In this document: positions 1 through 9,690 of the stretch, in pieces
Position numbering within the stretch: the first letter of the stretch is position 1
Layout: every line of letters begins with the position of its first letter
DNA from: Flavobacteriaceae bacterium
Lineage (GTDB): Bacteria > Bacteroidota > Bacteroidia > Flavobacteriales > Flavobacteriaceae
Length of the DNA stretch: 64,000 bases
NCBI GenBank assembly: GCA_947463515.1
Contig: CANHRI010000007.1
Coordinates: forward strand, 1 to 64,000
Direction of reading: 5' to 3'
Notes under the pieces: model-generated
Database searches by the model: none
What the model saw: the letters and a program-made list of their open reading frames with translations, nothing else
What the model was told of the DNA's origin: nothing
Position numbers and translations under genes: made by a program

Positions 1-938
1 AAAGTATAAGGATCTAAACCTGTTTTCCCTTGCGCTTCTAATTCTTTACTTTTTTTGGTACGGATAGCATTAATGTTGTCCACTTTGGCAATCATTTCAG
101 GCGTATCACGCATTTCTTGTGTCGTCATGATTGGTGTAAAGGCAAATTGCGTAACCATACCTGGCACACAGTTCATTTGTGCACGGAAGTGAGGCATGTA
201 CATCGAATGTAATACATCTTGTGAACGTATCTTGAAGATTACCTTTTTCCCTTTTGGGATGTGTAGTTCTTCAGTAACGATATCATCTTGCGCATTGGGG
301 TCTGCTAAATCAACCCCGAGTGTATTCACCCCTTCGATAAGGCGAACATTGGCTTTTCCTAATACATTATCTTCACCAGCATAACGGGCAGTCCATTTAA
401 ATTGCTGTGCATAGACTTCAATTACAATAGGTTTTTCCTCTTTTTCATTGATAAACATGATGTCTGTCCATGCATACAACCCGAAGAAAATTAACACAGC
501 CAATACGATAGCTGGAATGGCACTCCAAATAAATTCTAATTTGTTATTGTCTGAGATGTAAGCAGCTACTTGTCCTTTTTTACCTGAATATTTGTAGGCA
601 TAATAGTGAAGTAAAGCTTGTGTAACAGTTTGTACGAAGAAAATCAAAATCATGGAAATCCACATCAATTGATCAACCTCTACACCATGTTCAGATGCAG
701 AATTACTCATTAATGGATAGGAACCATATTTTACGATACAGATAATGGTAATCAAATAAATGAAGGCCAAAAATCCGAACATTAAGTAACCATTTACTCT
801 ATTGTCGTTATCACCCGCAACTTGTGAGGATTCATCAGTGGACTTTTTACCAATTTGCGTTAAGGCAAAAATCTTGCTTAACTGCCACAAGGCTACGGAT
901 AATAAAACTAAAACAAGAACTACTAATAAAGCTGTCAT
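1..938 (-). CDS. coxB: Cytochrome c oxidase subunit II (partial, C-terminus beyond the window)
   Basis: The reverse strand is open from ATG at 938 to the left edge, so the ORF track missed it. The translation begins MTALLVVLVLVLLS and shows two N-terminal membrane segments (the second around LEFIWSAIPAIVLAVLIFF) followed by the periplasmic cupredoxin-like domain with QFKWTARYAGEDN and QDVLHSMYMPHFRAQMNCVPGMVTQF. This matches subunit II of haem-copper oxidases. The part seen includes the conserved His of VLHS and Cys of NCVPG that belong to the CuA region; the usual second Cys is replaced or lies differently (F-R-A-Q-M-N-C), so I would not claim an intact CuA site without alignment. It is the last visible gene of the act operon, 19 bases after actF, and would accept electrons from alternative complex III directly or through cytochrome c. 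Confidence 0.9.
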   Translation of the reverse strand, partial: MTALLVVLVLVLLSVALWQLSKIFALTQIGKKSTDESSQVAGDNDNRVNGYLMFGFLAFIYLITIICIVKYGSYPLMSNSASEHGVEVDQLMWISMILIFFVQTVTQALLHYYAYKYSGKKGQVAAYISDNNKLEFIWSAIPAIVLAVLIFFGLYAWTDIMFINEKEEKPIVIEVYAQQFKWTARYAGEDNVLGKANVRLIEGVNTLGVDLADPNAQDDIVTEELHIPKGKKVIFKIRSQDVLHSMYMPHFRAQMNCVPGMVTQFAFTPIMTTQEMRDTPEMIAKVDNINAIRTKKSKELEAQGKTGLDPYT

Positions 939-957
939 TTGTTCTTTTCTTTAAATA

Positions 958-2481
958 TTAATAATGAAAATGTTTACTTTCTTCCATGAATGGATTACGT
1001 TTTGGCGTAAGTGGTGCCTTGGTTAAAGCGTTAAACACAACCAAAATAAATAAGCCTAAGAAGAACAATACAGAACTGATTTCGGATACACCGATAAACC
1101 ATTGGTCACCTACTGTAGCGGGCATAATCATATTGAAGAAATCAATATAATGACCGAATAAAATGACAACACCAGCTGTAACTACTATTGGAGCTACACG
1201 TTTGAAATCAGTATTGATTAATGTCAAGAACGGGAATACGAAATTTAATCCGACAGCGCCCCAGAATGGCAAGGTGTAATCGTTGATACGTGTTATGAAA
1301 TAAGTAACCTCTTCAGGAATATTGGCATACCAAATTAACATGAATTGTGAGAACCATAAGTACGTCCAAAATACGCTAATCCCGAACATAAACTTAGATA
1401 AGTCGTGAATATGACTTGAATTTACATATTCTAAATATCCTTTTGATTTTAAATACAATGTAACCATTGAAATCGTAGTAATTCCACTTACAAAGAAACT
1501 CGCAAATACATACCAACCAAACAAAGTACTAAACCAATGTGGATCTAAGGACATAATCCAGTCCCAAGCCATAATCGACTCGGACACAATAAAGAACACT
1601 AAGAATGTAGCAGAAAGCTTGAAATTTTTCTTGTAGTAAGCGTCATCAGAAGCTTCATCTTGAGCCAAACAGTTTTTACGTGAGAAATAACGGTATAGGT
1701 TCCAACCCAACAAGAAAACAGCAGCGCGGATAATCCAAAAACCGAAATTCAAATAGCCAGACTTCCCTGCAATTAAGGCATCATAGTTTGGTGAACCTGG
1801 TTTGGTTACACCATCCTCCATCCAAGTGAACAAATGGTTCATGTGTAAACCTGAAGCTAATAATAATCCGAAGAAAATGATGGATCCCACCGGTAAATAA
1901 GCGGTAATTCCTTGCATCACACGGAACAATACGGGAGACCAACCTGCTTGAGCCACTTGTTGAATAGCGTAGAAAGCTAAGGCTCCCATAGTCACTAATA
2001 AGAAAAAGATACATGCTACATATAAGGCAGCCCAAGGCTTATTTTGCAATTGATGCATCACATGCTCGATATGTTCTTTGTGGGCTACCGCCGGGTCGAT
2101 ATGTTTCTCTTTCTTAGGAACTACGGATAGCGATTTTTTAGCAGTTTCAGGAGCTAATGGCTGCGCGATAGAATCTGTTGCCGCTACGTGTGTGGTATCA
2201 CTGGAAACAGCATGAGCTTCCTCAGTTTTATGAGTTACTTCGAGATGTTCCTCTGTTTTTGCTGCGTGTGCCTCATGTGCAGGGGCTGCATGGGTATCGT
2301 GAGAAGCAGCAGTGGCATGACCACCGTGTCCGCCATGACCCTCATGATGAGCCGCAGCAACAATTTTCTCAACATCTTCTAAAGTTTTCGGAGTAGATAA
2401 AAACCCATAAACGATACCTACCAATCCTAATGCAATTAGAATGAAGGCCGAGGTTTTTAATCTTTGTGAAAATGTGTACAT
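958..2481 (-). CDS. actF: Alternative complex III subunit ActF (quinol:cytochrome c oxidoreductase membrane subunit)
   Basis: A 507-residue polytopic membrane protein of the ActC/ActF type, one of the two large quinone-side membrane subunits of alternative complex III. After one N-terminal membrane segment (FILIALGLVGIVYGFL) comes a long His/Ala-rich stretch of roughly 100 residues (HHEGHGGHGGHATAASH and further His-rich runs), then about nine membrane segments starting at PWAALYVACIFFLL. Typical features are SESIMAWDWIMSLDPHWFSTLFGWYVFA and the SSHIHDLSKFMF motif. It follows actE by 27 bases and precedes coxB, the usual order in Flavobacteriia. The His-rich insertion looks long for the family and could bind metal, which is inference only. 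Confidence 0.93.
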   Translation of the reverse strand: MYTFSQRLKTSAFILIALGLVGIVYGFLSTPKTLEDVEKIVAAAHHEGHGGHGGHATAASHDTHAAPAHEAHAAKTEEHLEVTHKTEEAHAVSSDTTHVAATDSIAQPLAPETAKKSLSVVPKKEKHIDPAVAHKEHIEHVMHQLQNKPWAALYVACIFFLLVTMGALAFYAIQQVAQAGWSPVLFRVMQGITAYLPVGSIIFFGLLLASGLHMNHLFTWMEDGVTKPGSPNYDALIAGKSGYLNFGFWIIRAAVFLLGWNLYRYFSRKNCLAQDEASDDAYYKKNFKLSATFLVFFIVSESIMAWDWIMSLDPHWFSTLFGWYVFASFFVSGITTISMVTLYLKSKGYLEYVNSSHIHDLSKFMFGISVFWTYLWFSQFMLIWYANIPEEVTYFITRINDYTLPFWGAVGLNFVFPFLTLINTDFKRVAPIVVTAGVVILFGHYIDFFNMIMPATVGDQWFIGVSEISSVLFFLGLFILVVFNALTKAPLTPKRNPFMEESKHFHY

Positions 2482-2508
2482 ATCTATATTAATCTGATAA
2501 TTCTACAA

Positions 2509-3072
2509 TTATAATTTGCTCTTCAATTGCATCACATAATGCGATACCATCCAACGTTCTTCACGGTTTAACTGATTGGCATACGATCCCATGGAGTTCA
2601 AACCGTACATCAAAACGTGATTCACGCTTCCTTCTGTGACTTGGCGATCCTTGTAATTAGGTACCCCTAGGTATTTCCCTTGCGTAACCAATTTTCCTTT
2701 ACCGTCCCCAGCAGTTCCATGACAAATAGCGCAGTAAATTACATACAATTCTTCTGCTTTTTTCATGTCGATTTTGTCTGCTGGAAAAGGATTAACTACT
2801 GCTTTGGAAGCTTCATACCCTTCTGTGGAATTAGGTAATTCATAAGGAACATGACCTCTTTTGATGGTACCATCGGGTGGAATTTGTCCTTCTTTACCGT
2901 TTTCACTTTTCGCATTTACTGAATTGAAAGCATCCGACTCAGCATAAGTTTCATAAGCCACCGATTCGTACATGTTGGGCATGTATTGGTAGTTCGGTGA
3001 TTTATCATCTTTACAAGCTGTGAATAAAGCTACAGCTCCAAACATCATGGCTATTTTTAAACTATTCTTCAT
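2509..3072 (-). CDS. actE: Alternative complex III subunit ActE (monohaem cytochrome c lipoprotein)
   Basis: Periplasmic monohaem cytochrome c. The ORF track starts at 3090, but that codon is TTG inside the actD end; the first ATG is at 3072, giving MKNSLKIAMMFGAVALFTAC, a lipoprotein signal with lipobox Cys, and removing the overlap with actD. The haem site is YCAICHGTAGDGKG with a distal Met-type ligand region (LMYGLNSMGSY). ActE is a known subunit of alternative complex III and anchors to the outer face of the membrane. Length about 187 residues is normal. Lies between actD (4-base gap) and actF. Confidence 0.93.
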   Translation of the reverse strand: MKNSLKIAMMFGAVALFTACKDDKSPNYQYMPNMYESVAYETYAESDAFNSVNAKSENGKEGQIPPDGTIKRGHVPYELPNSTEGYEASKAVVNPFPADKIDMKKAEELYVIYCAICHGTAGDGKGKLVTQGKYLGVPNYKDRQVTEGSVNHVLMYGLNSMGSYANQLNREERWMVSHYVMQLKSKL

Positions 3073-3076
3073 GGTC

Positions 3077-3604
3077 TTAATGCTTTTCAATAACTTTAAC
3101 TTCTACAGCACCTGTATTTTTGAAGAAAGCCACCATTGCTTCTTCATCACCAGAAACCGAAACTTCCATTAAAAAGTGATCGTCTGTAGTACGTACATCT
3201 GGATTTTCTGCTTTTTTGAAAGGCCATAAACGACTTCTCATATAAAAAGTAATTACCATCAAGTGAGCGGCAAAAAATACCGTCATTTCAAACATTACAG
3301 GAACAAAAGCCGGCATGTTTTGAAGGTAAGTGAAACTTGGTTTTCCACCGATATCTTGAGGCCAATCATTAATCATGATATTCCACATCATCCAAGTGGC
3401 TACTGAAATACCAATACATCCATAAATGAAAGCGCAAATCGCTAAACGTGTGGGCGCTAATCCCATCGCTTTATCCAAACCGTGCACCGGAAATGGAGTA
3501 AATACTTCTTCAATATGATGATGTGCTTTACGGGTTTGCTTTACAGCATCCATCAATACATCGTCATCGTTATATAGTGCGTGAATAACTTTTGTACTGC
3601 TCAT
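3077..3604 (-). CDS. actD: Alternative complex III subunit ActD (DUF3341)
   Basis: A 175-residue protein of the DUF3341/ActD family with two membrane segments (LAICAFIYGCIGISVATWMMW and PVMFEMTVFFAAHLMVITFY) between a cytoplasmic N-terminal domain (HALYNDDDVLMDAVKQTRK, beginning of a ferredoxin-like fold) and a C-terminal domain ending in VEVKVIEKH. ActD is a structural membrane subunit of alternative complex III without cofactors. It starts 8 bases after the actC stop, and actE begins 4 bases after its stop, consistent with translation from one polycistronic mRNA. Confidence 0.93.
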   Translation of the reverse strand: MSSTKVIHALYNDDDVLMDAVKQTRKAHHHIEEVFTPFPVHGLDKAMGLAPTRLAICAFIYGCIGISVATWMMWNIMINDWPQDIGGKPSFTYLQNMPAFVPVMFEMTVFFAAHLMVITFYMRSRLWPFKKAENPDVRTTDDHFLMEVSVSGDEEAMVAFFKNTGAVEVKVIEKH

Positions 3605-3612
3605 GACGTTTA

Positions 3613-5028
3613 TTAATGATTATCTGAATGATGATTATTATGTCCTTCTTTTTCACGGGCTCTCTTGTAATTGTCACCGGAAGACTTCAAAATTGTTTTC
3701 ACCTCTGCTTGGGCAATCACAGGGAAAGAACGAGCATACAATAAGAACAATACAAAGAAGAATCCAATAGTTCCGATATAGATACCGATATCAACAAAAG
3801 TCGGTGAAAATTTCGTCCAAGAAGAAGGTAAGTAGTCGCGGTGTAATGAGGTCACAATAATTACGAAACGTTCAAACCACATCCCAATATTTACGACAAT
3901 TGAAATAATGAAAGAGAACATGATGCTTGTACGTAATTTTTTAAACCACATGAACTGAGGTGAAAATACGTTACACGTCATCATCAACCAATACGACCAA
4001 GCATAAGGACCGGTTGCACGGTTTAGGAAAGCATATTGCTCATACTCAACCCCTGAATACCAAGCTACAAATAACTCGGTAATGTAGGCCACCCCTACAA
4101 TTGAACCCGTGATCATGATAATGATATTCATCAATTCAATGTGTTGCAAGGTAATGTAAGCTTCTAAATTAGACACTTTACGCATTACAATCAAAAGCGT
4201 GTTTACCATCGCAAATCCTGAGAATACCGCACCTGCAACGAAGTACGGAGGGAAAATCGTGGTATGCCATCCAGGAACAACAGAGGTAGCAAAGTCAAAC
4301 GATACGATGGTATGTACTGAAAGTACCAAAGGAGTTGCTAAACCGGCTAGTACTAAAGAAACTTCTTCAAAACGTTGCCAATCTTTAGCGCGACCACTCC
4401 AACCAAAACTCAAAATAGAATATACACGTTTTGAAAAAGGTGTTACTGCACGGTCACGAAGCATCGCAAAGTCAGGCAATAAACCTGTCCACCAAAACAC
4501 CAAAGAAACTGAAAGATACGTTGAAATCGCAAATACGTCCCATAAAAGTGGCGAGTTAAAATTCACCCACAAAGAACCAAATTGGTTAGGTATGGGCAAT
4601 ACCCAGTAGGCTAACCAAGGTCTACCCATGTGGATAATTGGGAACAAACCTGCTTGAACTACCGAGAAAATGGTCATTGCTTCAGCAGAACGGTTAATCG
4701 CCATTCTCCAACGTTGACGGAAAAGTAAAAGTACAGCGGAAATTAAGGTTCCTGCGTGACCAATACCTACCCACCAAACGAAGTTGGTAATATCCCAAGC
4801 CCAACCTACTGTTTTGTTGAGTCCCCAGGTTCCGATACCCGTAGAGATGGTATAGATGATACAGCCTATTCCCCAAAGGAACGCGGCCAAAGCGATTGAA
4901 AAAACGGTCCACCATTGTTTGTTGGCTCTTCCTTCTACAGGAGCAGCAACATCAACAGTTACATCGTGATAAGTTTTATCACCTATAACTAATGGCTTTC
5001 TAATGGGTGCTTCGTAATGAGACGACAT
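3613..5028 (-). CDS. actC: Alternative complex III subunit ActC (NrfD/PsrC-like quinol-binding membrane protein)
   Basis: A 471-residue, roughly ten-helix membrane protein of the NrfD/PsrC family. Recognisable segments are WWTVFSIALAAFLWGIGCIIYTIS, VWWVGIGHAGTLISAVLLLFRQRWR, and SVHTIVSFDFATSVVPGWHTTIFPPYFVAGAVFSGFAMV, which carry conserved His and Asp residues of the quinol pocket and proton path in this family. It forms the quinol-oxidising side with ActF and contacts the iron-sulfur subunit ActB. Gene spacing (33 bases from actB, 8 to actD) fits the single act operon. The cytoplasmic C-terminal tail ends in a His/Asn-rich HNNHHSDNH. Confidence 0.95.
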   Translation of the reverse strand: MSSHYEAPIRKPLVIGDKTYHDVTVDVAAPVEGRANKQWWTVFSIALAAFLWGIGCIIYTISTGIGTWGLNKTVGWAWDITNFVWWVGIGHAGTLISAVLLLFRQRWRMAINRSAEAMTIFSVVQAGLFPIIHMGRPWLAYWVLPIPNQFGSLWVNFNSPLLWDVFAISTYLSVSLVFWWTGLLPDFAMLRDRAVTPFSKRVYSILSFGWSGRAKDWQRFEEVSLVLAGLATPLVLSVHTIVSFDFATSVVPGWHTTIFPPYFVAGAVFSGFAMVNTLLIVMRKVSNLEAYITLQHIELMNIIIMITGSIVGVAYITELFVAWYSGVEYEQYAFLNRATGPYAWSYWLMMTCNVFSPQFMWFKKLRTSIMFSFIISIVVNIGMWFERFVIIVTSLHRDYLPSSWTKFSPTFVDIGIYIGTIGFFFVLFLLYARSFPVIAQAEVKTILKSSGDNYKRAREKEGHNNHHSDNH

Positions 5029-5061
5029 AATCCTATATAGTGTTTCTTATTAATTTATTGA

Positions 5062-8000
5062 TTAGGTATTTCTAACTTTTACGTGGTAGAATACATTAGG
5101 TTTCGTTCCTACATGCTCCAATAAATGGTACATACGGTTGCTTTCTGCCAATTGAGCCACTTCACTTTCCTTGTTGTTTACATCGCCAAACACCATAGCA
5201 CCAGTGCTACAAGCTGCCGAACAAGCAGTCTCAAATTCATTAGCCTCTACAGGTCTTCCTTCACGTTTAGCTGTTAAAATGGTCAACTGTGTTTTTTGGA
5301 TACACATTGAACATTTTTCCATGACCCCACGCGAACGAACATTCACATCTGGATTAACCACCATACGGCCTAAATCATCATTCATGTGGAAATTAAACTC
5401 ATCATTGTGGTTGTACAAGAACCAGTTGAAACGACGCACTTTATAAGGACAGTTGTTCGCACAATAACGCGTACCCACACAACGGTTGTATGCCATCTGG
5501 TTTTGACCTTGACGACCGTGAGAGGTAGCTGCAACAGGACATACCGTTTCACAAGGCGCGTGGTTACAGTGCTGACACATGATGGGTTGGAATACTACCT
5601 GTGGATTCTCAGCAGGATTTTCCATTTGACCAAATCCGCCTAACGAACCTTTGTCTCCAAATAATCCATCAAAATCTTTTTTCTTCGCCACATCATCGGC
5701 AAAAGTTTCTTCAGACGAATAATAGCGGTCAATACGTAACCAGTGCATATCACGGCTTCTTCTTACCTCTGATTTACCAACAACAGGTACGTTATTTTCG
5801 GCATGACATGCAATTACACATGCTCCACAACCTGTACAACTGTTTAAGTCAATTGATAAATTGAAGTGGTGACCAATAGAACGGTCAAAAGATTCCCATA
5901 AATCTACTTTAGTAGCTTCGATTTCTTTGTGATCCAAAGAAACCACTGGAACAGGATTCCAAATTTCAGCATCCTTCGTATTGAAAATCTCTAACGTTGT
6001 TTCTTTAACGATATCACCGCGACCCATTAAGGTTTTATGCGACTGAACACAAGCAAATTCATGTTCCCCTGATTCAGCAGTAATTTCTACCGACTGAACA
6101 TCATTAAAGTTTTTGTATAAAGTATAGGCATTAACTCCTACTTGCATTTCTTCTTTTAAAGCGGCTTTGCGACCGTAACCAAAAGCCAATCCAACAGTAC
6201 CTTTGGCTTGACCGGGTTGTACGATAACTGGAACATTTTTGAGAGTAGTTCCATTTACAGTTAACGTAACATAACTTCCATTTAACCCGCCGTTGGCAAC
6301 AATGCTATTGCCTACTTTTAATTCGTCAGCATCAGCTTGCGAAAGGGTTAAATAATTGTCCCAAGAAACTCTTGTGATAGGATCGGGGAATTCTTGCAAC
6401 CATGGGTTATTGGCTTGTTGTCCGTCACCCATACCCGTTTTTGAAAACAACACCAACTCGAATCCAGCAACTTTTGATGTAGCTAAAGCTGACGCAGCAG
6501 CACCATAATCAGCGGTTCCACCTACTAAATTACCCGCACCATAAACCGTGAGACCATCGTGTAGGGCTTGGTTCCAAGTTGAACTTCCTAAGAATCCTGC
6601 AGCACCTGCTTTGATATAATCGTAATAGGTACCAGCTACGCCATTCCAAGTCATTAAAGCTTCTTGGAATTGTTTGGTATTGAATAAGGGACGAATCGTA
6701 GGTTGGGTTAAAGAATACGAACCTTTTGTCAACACATGATCATTCCATGATTCTAAATAATGGGGAGCTGCAGCAGCAATGGTTGTTTTTAATGCCGTTT
6801 CGTCCTCACGTTGTGTGAAACTTACAGAAAGTTTTACTTTACCTAAAGCATTAGCGAAAGCTTCACCGTCAGCAAGTGTATACACAGGATTCACACCACT
6901 CATAATTAATGTGTGAACAGCACCAGCGGCCATGTCTTTTAACAATTGAGCCACTTGAGCATTGTTTCCTTTACGAACGTAACGAACTCCTGCCTGTGCT
7001 AACGCTTCACTTTTTAATACTTGGTTAATAGCAAATACTAAAAGTTGCGCATTTTTATCTTGAATTCCAGAAATTAAAAGTCCTTTAGAACCCGCTTGCT
7101 TTAATTGTTCAGCGGCTTTGGAAATTACAGCATCGTGCGCTGTTTTTGCTGTTCCAATAGAAGAACCCGTTAAAGCATTATAAATTTTTACTAAAGCTAA
7201 TTTTTGATCAGCGATCGACATCGGAACACGCTTGTCAGCAGCCGCTCCAGATAATGTCATGTTGGCTTCAAATTGGAAATGTTTAGACATTTTACCGTTT
7301 TGAGGCACACGCCCTTGAGCATAGCTACTATCATAGCCACCACCTTGCCAATCGCCAAGGAAGTCAGCCCCAATAGACACAATCATGGCAGCTTTTGAAA
7401 AGTCAAAATCCGCAAGAGCACGCTCTCCATATACGGTTTCGAAAGCATCCAAAGCAGCAGATTCAGAAATAGCGTCATACACCACATGCTTAGCCGTTGG
7501 ATTTTTTGCAATAAAATCGGCAATCAAGCGCTCTGTAGATGGACTCGCTAAAGTAGATGTCAACAATACCACTTGTTTTTCAGAGGCTTTTGCTTCCGCT
7601 AAAGATGTTTTTACACGCGCATTTACATCCGACCAAGAAGCATTTTTACCTTCTATTCTAGGATTTTGCAAACGTAAACTGTCGTACAAAGACAAAACAG
7701 AGGCGTGCGCACGGGCGTTAGCAGCAAATTTAGCTCCCGTTAAACGGTTGTTTTCTACTTTAATAGGTCGACCCTCACGTGTCTTGATCAATAAGTTAGC
7801 AAAATCAAAACCATCAAACATAGTAGTAGCATAAAAATCAGCTACACCAGGTATAATAGTTTCTGGTTGCACTACATAAGGAATTGATTTATGCACAGGT
7901 CCTTCACAAGCAGCCAAAGTGGCAGCGGCTGTGGAAAAACCAACATATTTTAAGAAATCACGACGGGAAGTTGATGAAGAAGATAAAGATTCGTCAGACA

Positions 8001-8115
8001 AAAACGCGTCAGTTGGAATTTCTTCCACGAATTCATTATTTCTAAGCGTCTCAACAATAGAACTATTTTCGTTTAGTTCTTCAACACTTTTCCAGTATTT
8101 TTTGTTAGATGACAT
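5062..8115 (-). CDS. actB: Alternative complex III subunit ActB (molybdopterin-like fold fused to iron-sulfur domain)
   Basis: A 1017-residue fusion. N-terminal twin-arginine signal (TSRRDFLKYVGFSTAAATLAAC) that also resembles a lipobox. Residues to about 740 form the B1 domain, related to molybdopterin oxidoreductases but in ActB known to lack the cofactor; the C-terminal B2 domain is ferredoxin-like with four cysteine groups (CTGCGACVIAC, CQHCNHAPCETVC, CVGTRYCANNC, CSMC plus CSAAC), matching three [4Fe-4S] and one [3Fe-4S] cluster of the family. It passes electrons from quinol toward the haems of ActA/ActE. Second gene of the operon, 31 bases after actA. Confidence 0.95.
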   Translation of the reverse strand: MSSNKKYWKSVEELNENSSIVETLRNNEFVEEIPTDAFLSDESLSSSSTSRRDFLKYVGFSTAAATLAACEGPVHKSIPYVVQPETIIPGVADFYATTMFDGFDFANLLIKTREGRPIKVENNRLTGAKFAANARAHASVLSLYDSLRLQNPRIEGKNASWSDVNARVKTSLAEAKASEKQVVLLTSTLASPSTERLIADFIAKNPTAKHVVYDAISESAALDAFETVYGERALADFDFSKAAMIVSIGADFLGDWQGGGYDSSYAQGRVPQNGKMSKHFQFEANMTLSGAAADKRVPMSIADQKLALVKIYNALTGSSIGTAKTAHDAVISKAAEQLKQAGSKGLLISGIQDKNAQLLVFAINQVLKSEALAQAGVRYVRKGNNAQVAQLLKDMAAGAVHTLIMSGVNPVYTLADGEAFANALGKVKLSVSFTQREDETALKTTIAAAAPHYLESWNDHVLTKGSYSLTQPTIRPLFNTKQFQEALMTWNGVAGTYYDYIKAGAAGFLGSSTWNQALHDGLTVYGAGNLVGGTADYGAAASALATSKVAGFELVLFSKTGMGDGQQANNPWLQEFPDPITRVSWDNYLTLSQADADELKVGNSIVANGGLNGSYVTLTVNGTTLKNVPVIVQPGQAKGTVGLAFGYGRKAALKEEMQVGVNAYTLYKNFNDVQSVEITAESGEHEFACVQSHKTLMGRGDIVKETTLEIFNTKDAEIWNPVPVVSLDHKEIEATKVDLWESFDRSIGHHFNLSIDLNSCTGCGACVIACHAENNVPVVGKSEVRRSRDMHWLRIDRYYSSEETFADDVAKKKDFDGLFGDKGSLGGFGQMENPAENPQVVFQPIMCQHCNHAPCETVCPVAATSHGRQGQNQMAYNRCVGTRYCANNCPYKVRRFNWFLYNHNDEFNFHMNDDLGRMVVNPDVNVRSRGVMEKCSMCIQKTQLTILTAKREGRPVEANEFETACSAACSTGAMVFGDVNNKESEVAQLAESNRMYHLLEHVGTKPNVFYHVKVRNT

Positions 8116-8146
8116 CGTATATAAATATTAGCTTCTTAATAATTGA

Positions 8147-9502
8147 TTAATAGTGACACTTACCACATTCCAAACCACCCATGTCGGCGATGGTTAGCTT
8201 CTCTTTTCCATATTTTTTGGAAAGTTCAGCGTGAATTTTTTCATAGTAAGCGTTGCCTTCCATTTTCACCTCAGTCTCACGGTGACAGTTGATACACCAT
8301 CCCATGGTTAACGGGGCAAATTGCTTTTGAATTTCGTAAGTTTCTACAGGACCGTGACATTTTTGACACTCGATACCAGCTACGGTAACGTGCTGAGAGT
8401 GGTTGAAGTAAGCAAAGTCAGGTAAATTGTGGATACGCACCCATTTTACAGGTTTCGTTTTTCCAGTGTACGATTGGGTAGATTTATCCCAACCTACAGC
8501 ATCATACAATTTTTGAATTTGGGCATCATAGAATGCTTTCGAGTATTCTGCAGTAGCAGTAGTATCTGAAACTTCAGAAATATTCTTGTGGCAATTCATA
8601 CATATATTTAAAGAAGGAATACCTCCATTTTTACTTACGCGCGCTGCCGAGTGACAATATTTACAATCGATTCCATTGCTTCCCGCGTGAATACGGTGTG
8701 AATAGTGAATCGGTTGAATCGGGGCATAATCTTGATCTACACCAATTTGCATTAAATATCCGTAAGCAAAATAACCACTGGACAACAATAAAAATATCGA
8801 AGTAACCAAAACTAAGAATTGGTTTTGCGCAAAAGATTTCCAAATAGGAAGAGAATTACTTTTTGTAGTCGGAATTTCAACACCATTAGACTTCGCAATC
8901 TTGGTTAAAACATTGTTAACCAATAACAACATTACCACCAACATGAGCATCACTAAGGCTAAAGCACCTAAAATGATTTCATTTGAAATACCTCCCTCAG
9001 CACCAGTCCCTTGTCCCGCAGGACCTACAGCACCCGCTGCCGGAGCTGGAGCTTCTGGTTTTGGCTCAGAGGTATAAGCAATAATGTTGTCTATGTCAGC
9101 ATCGGTCAGTTGTGGGAAAGCGGTCATTACTTTTTTGCCGTTTTCTTCAAAAACCTTTACAGCTTGCGCATCACCTGAGGCAATCAAGGCCGAACTGTTT
9201 TTAATCCACTTGTACAACCATGCTTTATCGTACTTGTTGGCTACCCCACGAAGCGCAGGACCTGTCATTGGCTTATCTAAATTGTGACAAGCAGCACAGT
9301 TGGTGTTAAACAATTCCTTCCCTTTGGCCACATCACCACCTGCTGAAGCTGCCGGAGCTGCTGCCGCTGCATCTGCGGGGGCTGCTGCTGGAGCTGCTGG
9401 AGCTGGATCTTGAGCAAAAGTAGAGAGTGAAAACGTTAGCATTAATGCTAACCCGAAGGAATACATTTTTGAAATCGAATTATGGTTACCCACTTTTTTC
9501 AT
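8147..9502 (-). CDS. actA: Alternative complex III subunit ActA (multihaem cytochrome c with an N-terminal monohaem domain)
   Basis: A 451-residue protein with six CXXCH sites: CAACH in an N-terminal cytochrome c domain preceded by a secretion signal and an Ala/Pro-rich linker, then two membrane segments (IILGALALVMLMLVVMLLLV and FLVLVTSIFLLLSSGYFAYG), then CKYCH, CMNCH, CQKCH, CINCH and CGKCH in the pentahaem ActA core. ActA is the periplasmic multihaem subunit of alternative complex III. The first domain has the usual monohaem layout (GKELFNTNCAACH ... MTAFPQLTDADIDNIIAY), so the encoded protein should carry six haems rather than the classical five. First gene of the operon; promoter seen just upstream. 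Confidence 0.94.
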   Translation of the reverse strand: MKKVGNHNSISKMYSFGLALMLTFSLSTFAQDPAPAAPAAAPADAAAAAPAASAGGDVAKGKELFNTNCAACHNLDKPMTGPALRGVANKYDKAWLYKWIKNSSALIASGDAQAVKVFEENGKKVMTAFPQLTDADIDNIIAYTSEPKPEAPAPAAGAVGPAGQGTGAEGGISNEIILGALALVMLMLVVMLLLVNNVLTKIAKSNGVEIPTTKSNSLPIWKSFAQNQFLVLVTSIFLLLSSGYFAYGYLMQIGVDQDYAPIQPIHYSHRIHAGSNGIDCKYCHSAARVSKNGGIPSLNICMNCHKNISEVSDTTATAEYSKAFYDAQIQKLYDAVGWDKSTQSYTGKTKPVKWVRIHNLPDFAYFNHSQHVTVAGIECQKCHGPVETYEIQKQFAPLTMGWCINCHRETEVKMEGNAYYEKIHAELSKKYGKEKLTIADMGGLECGKCHY

Positions 9503-9584
9503 ATTATTAATGATTATCGACGTTTTGGCATAGTTTTTTGAAGGTATTTCAAGAGGAAACTACACACTTTTTTAAAAACTTGAG

Positions 9585-9614
9585 CAAAAATACGATTTAT
9601 GGACTATTATCAAA
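9585..9614 (-). promoter_or_regulatory. Promoter of the act (alternative complex III) operon
   Basis: On the minus strand TTTG (9614-9611) and TATTTTTG (9592-9585) are 18 bases apart, matching the Bacteroidota -33/-7 consensus TTTG...TAnnTTTG. It lies about 83 bases upstream of the actA start and is the only good match in this divergent intergenic region reading that way. Confidence 0.6.
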
Positions 9615-9690
9615 ACCTAAAAAGAATGTAAAATAACAATTTATAACAATTCTAAATAGCAAAATTTTAGCATAAATAAAAGGATACTCT

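Noticed and set aside
3073-3090. Upstream TTG start for actE (track start 3090)
   Set aside because: It would overlap actD and put extra residues before the lipoprotein signal; ATG 3072 fits both the signal peptide and the operon spacing.
4199-4609. 136-residue plus-strand ORF in actC
   Set aside because: Antisense shadow of a strongly conserved membrane protein; no start signal or family.
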